Assembly (NCBI RefSeq): GCF_001949145.1
Contig: NW_019091369.1
Coordinates: forward strand, 900,767 to 964,766
Length of the DNA: 64,000 nt
Reading direction: 5' to 3'
From: Acanthaster planci
Lineage: Eukaryota; Echinodermata; Asteroidea; Valvatida; Acanthasteridae
In this document: positions 61,701-64,000 of the stretch, in pieces
How the letters are laid out: the number at the start of each line of letters is the position of its first letter
Numbering within the stretch: the stretch's first letter is position 1
Notes under the pieces: generated by a model
Databases searched by the model: none
Seen by the model: only the letters and a program-made list of their open reading frames with translations
What the model was told of the DNA's origin: nothing
Position numbers and translations under genes: made by a program

Positions 61701-64000
61701 ACATTCTTGAATTGGATAAGTACACATGTTGTCCACAGGCGCAGTGGGATGGGGAGACTTCATGGATCAATCTGTTGGCATTTATCCCACACTGAGTCAA
61801 TGTCTACTTTCTTGGATGACCCGAGTTCTTCTACCTTCAAGCCCTCTCACCTTCTGTACCTGCTCGCTCTGCCCGTCTGAATCCTCCATGATTCTGTCTG
61901 CCAAAGCCTTGACGACACCACCCAGCAGACGGGTCGGTACTGCCTCATCGTTTACCTCCCTGTCCTGCATCACGCTCTGGTGGGGATCTTGCTGGGTTAT
62001 CTGATACAAAAGCCTGGTGATGTCTGGAAGGTGCTCAAAACCGTGGCCTGTGCCAAGACCCCAAGACAAACCGAGCAAAGAAACTGATTTTAAGTCACCG
62101 CATTTAGATCTTATTAACCACTACCAGCCNNNNNNNNNNNNNNNNNNNNNNNNNNNNNNNNNNNNNNNNNNNNNNNNNNNNNNNNNNNNNNNNNNNNNNN
62201 NNNNNNNNNNNNNNNNNNNNNNNNNNNNNNNNNNNNNNNNNNNNNNNNNNNNNNNNNNNNNNNNNNNNNNNNNNNNNNNNNNNNNNNNNNNNNNNNNNNN
62301 NNNNNNNNNNNNNNNNNNNNNNNNNNNNNAAAAGACAGCTGTATAACACCGCACAATCTGGGCTCTGTTTACAAGGCTGCAGGCCTGGCTGAAATATTCG
62401 GGCGTCAATAAAGGTCAGCTGTCAACTTAGAGTAGTGCCTGAAGATTACTCTGTGCGGCTATAAACGACTGTTAAATGGAATGATGAATTGTTGAAGGAT
62501 TTTGAAAACGGAAAAAATGATAGTCATGCCGGCCCAGCATCCTCAATGTTGAAAAATGCCCCGGTCCGAAGTGGTTAACTGCCCCAAACTTAACTGACTT
62601 ACTGATTCAAAACAAATCACCAAACAAATCAGAATCAATAGCATATCATGAGTGTACGCTAGAATTAATCAAGACAGTCATAGGCTTCCAAAACTCTTCA
62701 ACAGGTTCACTGGTAATACGAAAAGCCGGTTTTTATAGGCCTTGTTGCTACTCGGTTGACATTACAACAGTGGAAGGTCAAAACTGTATCAGGAAGACGG
62801 TGGACGTTAAAGTTTAAAACCCAAGTCTGTTCAGCACCTCTGCACATTATCAATGCAACCTTTGTTAAGCATTACGATATATTTGTCATTGCTCTAATGT
62901 ACTACAGAGGAAGCCCAGAAACACAGGCTGTGTTGTGATTAACAATATTGTTTAAAGCAGGTTCATTTATTTTGTCTTTGTCTAGTGAGTCTTTGCTGGA
63001 TACTACTTTGTTGGTTCCCAAGCTTTATCAAGAGATACTCAACACTTTTTAATATGGGCGATTTACAATAATTTGTATCCAAGGGTTTGCAACGTATTAC
63101 CCAATCACAACACACAAAATCTGTTGACCAGACTTTCCAAACGCACATTGCACTGACAGATTTCATGCATTATGATTGGCCAACGTGTTGCAAACTTTTG
63201 GGGCGCGCTATTGTAAATCACCTGTACTAGCTCATTAGTGCATACCTGTTTTAAGAAGCAGCTGGCAAAAGTCAGCTACATTAGACTGGAATGCCCTGTC
63301 ACCGATTCCAAGCATGACGGTCTCACTGCTCATGCTCAGAATAACCTGCAATGATTGTATTCAGGACAAAAACTCCTGATTGAACATTTGGCATTGTTAC
63401 CAGAAAAACCTATCAAGACAAAAAAAACCATGCAGCTAGCTCAAATGAGATTGCTGTAATAGTAAGTAGGCCAGTCCATTTGTGCATGAAAGTGAATGAA
63501 GATAATGCAATTGATTGCCAGCAGAATGACTGCAATGTACATTCCAATCAATCCAAAAGTCAACATCATCTCACCAAAGCACAAAATATTTTGGAGGCCT
63601 GGAAAAATACAACCTTTTCCCTAAAATGGATGAGTTTAAAAAACACCCCTAGAGAAAAAAACTCTTTGAGTAAATCAAGTATACTCAACCACCGCACAAT
63701 TAATTGTCTTCTTAAACTCTCTGAAAATAGTTTAAAAAGCAGTTTTGTTACACCTGTCAAGACAATAGGTGTTATCTTGCTTGCTTTTAGAGTGTCATTA
63801 AGGAAAAGAGCTGTGATGGGAGAATACGTTAATAAAAAGCACAGCATCCCATCGTGCAGTAAAAAAAATATGCACCATGCTCTCTGTTTAATGGATTGTA
63901 AACAAATGATTTCATTGTCTTTTTCATTAGCAAGAGTTCATATCTCAAGTGGTTGTAAAATCCAATTTTGTCCAAACATAATTGACATACCTTCAGGATT
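58752..64000 (-). CDS. 3' part of an unrecognised multi-exon gene, helical protein
   Basis: Minus-strand exons with good splice sites and agreeing phases: up to the window edge at 63991, 63345-63246, 62047-61851, 61409-61171, 60002-59902 and 59724-59604. Two further coding-like exons follow, 59026-58899 and 58793-58752. The first block encodes about 250 residues, predominantly helix-forming, with stretches such as MLGIGDRAFQSNVADFCQLL, LPDITRLLYQITQQDP, LLGGVVKALADRIMED, AIKPAVRGVLHCC, SVEDLVGMVYILHAVS and VNSKLEDLQKLRNEHIEDD. It reads like an alpha-solenoid (HEAT/ARM-like) C-terminal region, but I recognise no family and name none. The join 59604 to 59026 is out of phase (2 against 1). Either an exon is missing between them, or the protein ends at a TGA that overlaps the 59604 donor (59602-59600). 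The 5' part is outside the window. Confidence 0.7.
58899..59026 (-). CDS. Unnamed gene, penultimate exon
   Basis: A weak acceptor (aggaattggcag) is followed by GWALDLSLNVSSTNDMLAGP, then ARSGLNCFSEMVKSGHKDY, and donor gattat|gtgagt. Entry phase 1 conflicts with the 59604 donor (phase 2). Confidence 0.6.
59254..59318 (-). repeat. tRNA-like sequence, probably a tRNA-derived SINE head
   Basis: On the minus strand an A box (TAGCTCAGTTGG) and a B box (GGTTCAAATCC) lie in the correct order. The ends pair as CTGGATA with TATCCAG. It is about 63 bases long, shorter than a tRNA. The anticodon arm is not a proper 5-bp stem and the T stem pairs at only about two positions, so it is not a functional tRNA gene. 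It lies in the intron or gap between two exons of the unnamed gene. Confidence 0.6.
59604..59724 (-). CDS. Unnamed gene exon
   Basis: Acceptor ttttttgctcatgcag, donor gcggataa|gtgagt. It encodes TKKVAGIKTCLTAVNSKLED, then LQKLRNEHIEDDVAGPNAD. If unspliced, the frame reaches TGA one codon later. Confidence 0.75.
59902..60002 (-). CDS. Unnamed gene exon
   Basis: Acceptor cactgttacgcag, donor cac g|gtaatt. It encodes SFVNEIEQCTSSNAVQSVED and LVGMVYILHAVSH. Phase 2 in and 1 out, agreeing with both neighbours. Confidence 0.8.
61171..61409 (-). CDS. Unnamed gene exon
   Basis: Acceptor tttttctgctcccag, donor ctggg|gtaatt. It encodes TLTAIKPAVRGVLHCCHKQQ, AYDIMPSVMAAIVAEVTHRM and LSAFLLDMIARTQSML. 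239 bases, phase 0 in and 2 out. Confidence 0.8.
61851..62047 (-). CDS. Unnamed gene exon
   Basis: Acceptor ggggtcttggcacag, donor cagaag|gtgaga. It encodes HGFEHLPDITRLLYQITQQD, then LLGGVVKALADRIMEDSDGQ. Phase 1 in and 0 out. Confidence 0.8.
62130..62329. other. Assembly gap (200 N)
   Basis: Undetermined bases inside an intron of the unnamed gene. The splice phases on either side agree, so no coding exon need be missing here. Confidence 0.97.
63053..63226. mobile_element. Foldback element (family A, copy 2)
   Basis: Arms contain gatttacaat at both outer ends (the right in reverse), gtttgcaa, ccaatca and (g/a)tctgt. The shared words gtttgcaac, attggccaac and actttccaaacgc tie it to the element at 13982-14160. 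It is more diverged than copy 1 and lies in an intron of the unnamed gene. Confidence 0.65.
63246..63345 (-). CDS. Unnamed gene exon
   Basis: Acceptor acaatcattgcag, donor aca g|gtatgc. It encodes VILSMSSETVMLGIGDRAFQ, then SNVADFCQLLLKT. Phase 0 in and 1 out. Confidence 0.8.
63991..64000 (-). CDS. Unnamed gene, partial exon at window edge
   Basis: Ten bases ending ctgaag|gtatgt, a strong donor, in phase 0 with the next exon. The rest lies beyond the window. Confidence 0.5.

Noticed and set aside
62017-62408. Open frames across 62.1-62.3 kb
   Set aside because: They exist only because the N gap contains no stop codons.
1-64000. CRISPR arrays, bacterial operons, phage or viral genes
   Set aside because: None seen. 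The window is intron-bearing animal DNA, and the tandem repeats lack unique spacers.

Overview
This window is intron-rich animal nuclear DNA. Four genes can be identified by family, a fifth is clearly spliced but not recognised, and small transposable elements and simple repeats are scattered through the rest. The proteins are of deuterostome type, TACATGTA palindromes and 'taggcct' words are abundant, and there are many short foldback elements. Together these suggest an echinoderm (sea star or sea urchin). This is an inference from style, not from a search.

Layout. (1) 0.16-6.4 kb, plus strand: an FBXL7-type F-box/leucine-rich-repeat protein, in two certain coding exons plus a possible tiny first exon. 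(2) 6.4-25 kb: no confident gene, several foldback elements, a possible Penelope/hammerhead-like fragment, and one orphan coding-like exon on the minus strand at 19.4-19.8 kb. (3) 25.1-25.9 kb, minus strand: TMEM169, with its whole reading frame in one exon. (4) 28.2-38.0 kb, plus strand: the bHLH-zipper factor MLX, eight coding exons whose splice phases all agree. TMEM169 and MLX are head to head about 2.4 kb apart. (5) 38-46.5 kb: gene-poor, with a foldback element and a 359-base gap. (6) 46.6-52.9 kb, minus strand: the innate-immunity adaptor MyD88, six exons and 453 residues. It has a death domain and a TIR domain like its relatives, plus an N-terminal extension of about 180 residues. MLX and MyD88 converge. 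(7) 53-58.7 kb: no gene, but a 24-base minisatellite at 57.15-57.34 kb. (8) 58.75-64 kb, minus strand: the 3' part of a multi-exon gene for an alpha-helical protein that I could not name. It runs off the right edge.

The genes do not form one pathway. FBXL7 is an SCF ubiquitin-ligase substrate receptor, MLX is the heterodimer partner of glucose-sensing Mondo/MXD factors, and MyD88 links Toll-like and IL-1-type receptors to kinases. All exon joins were worked out by reading splice sites and phase by hand. Family names rest on recognised motifs and remembered homologues, not on database searches.
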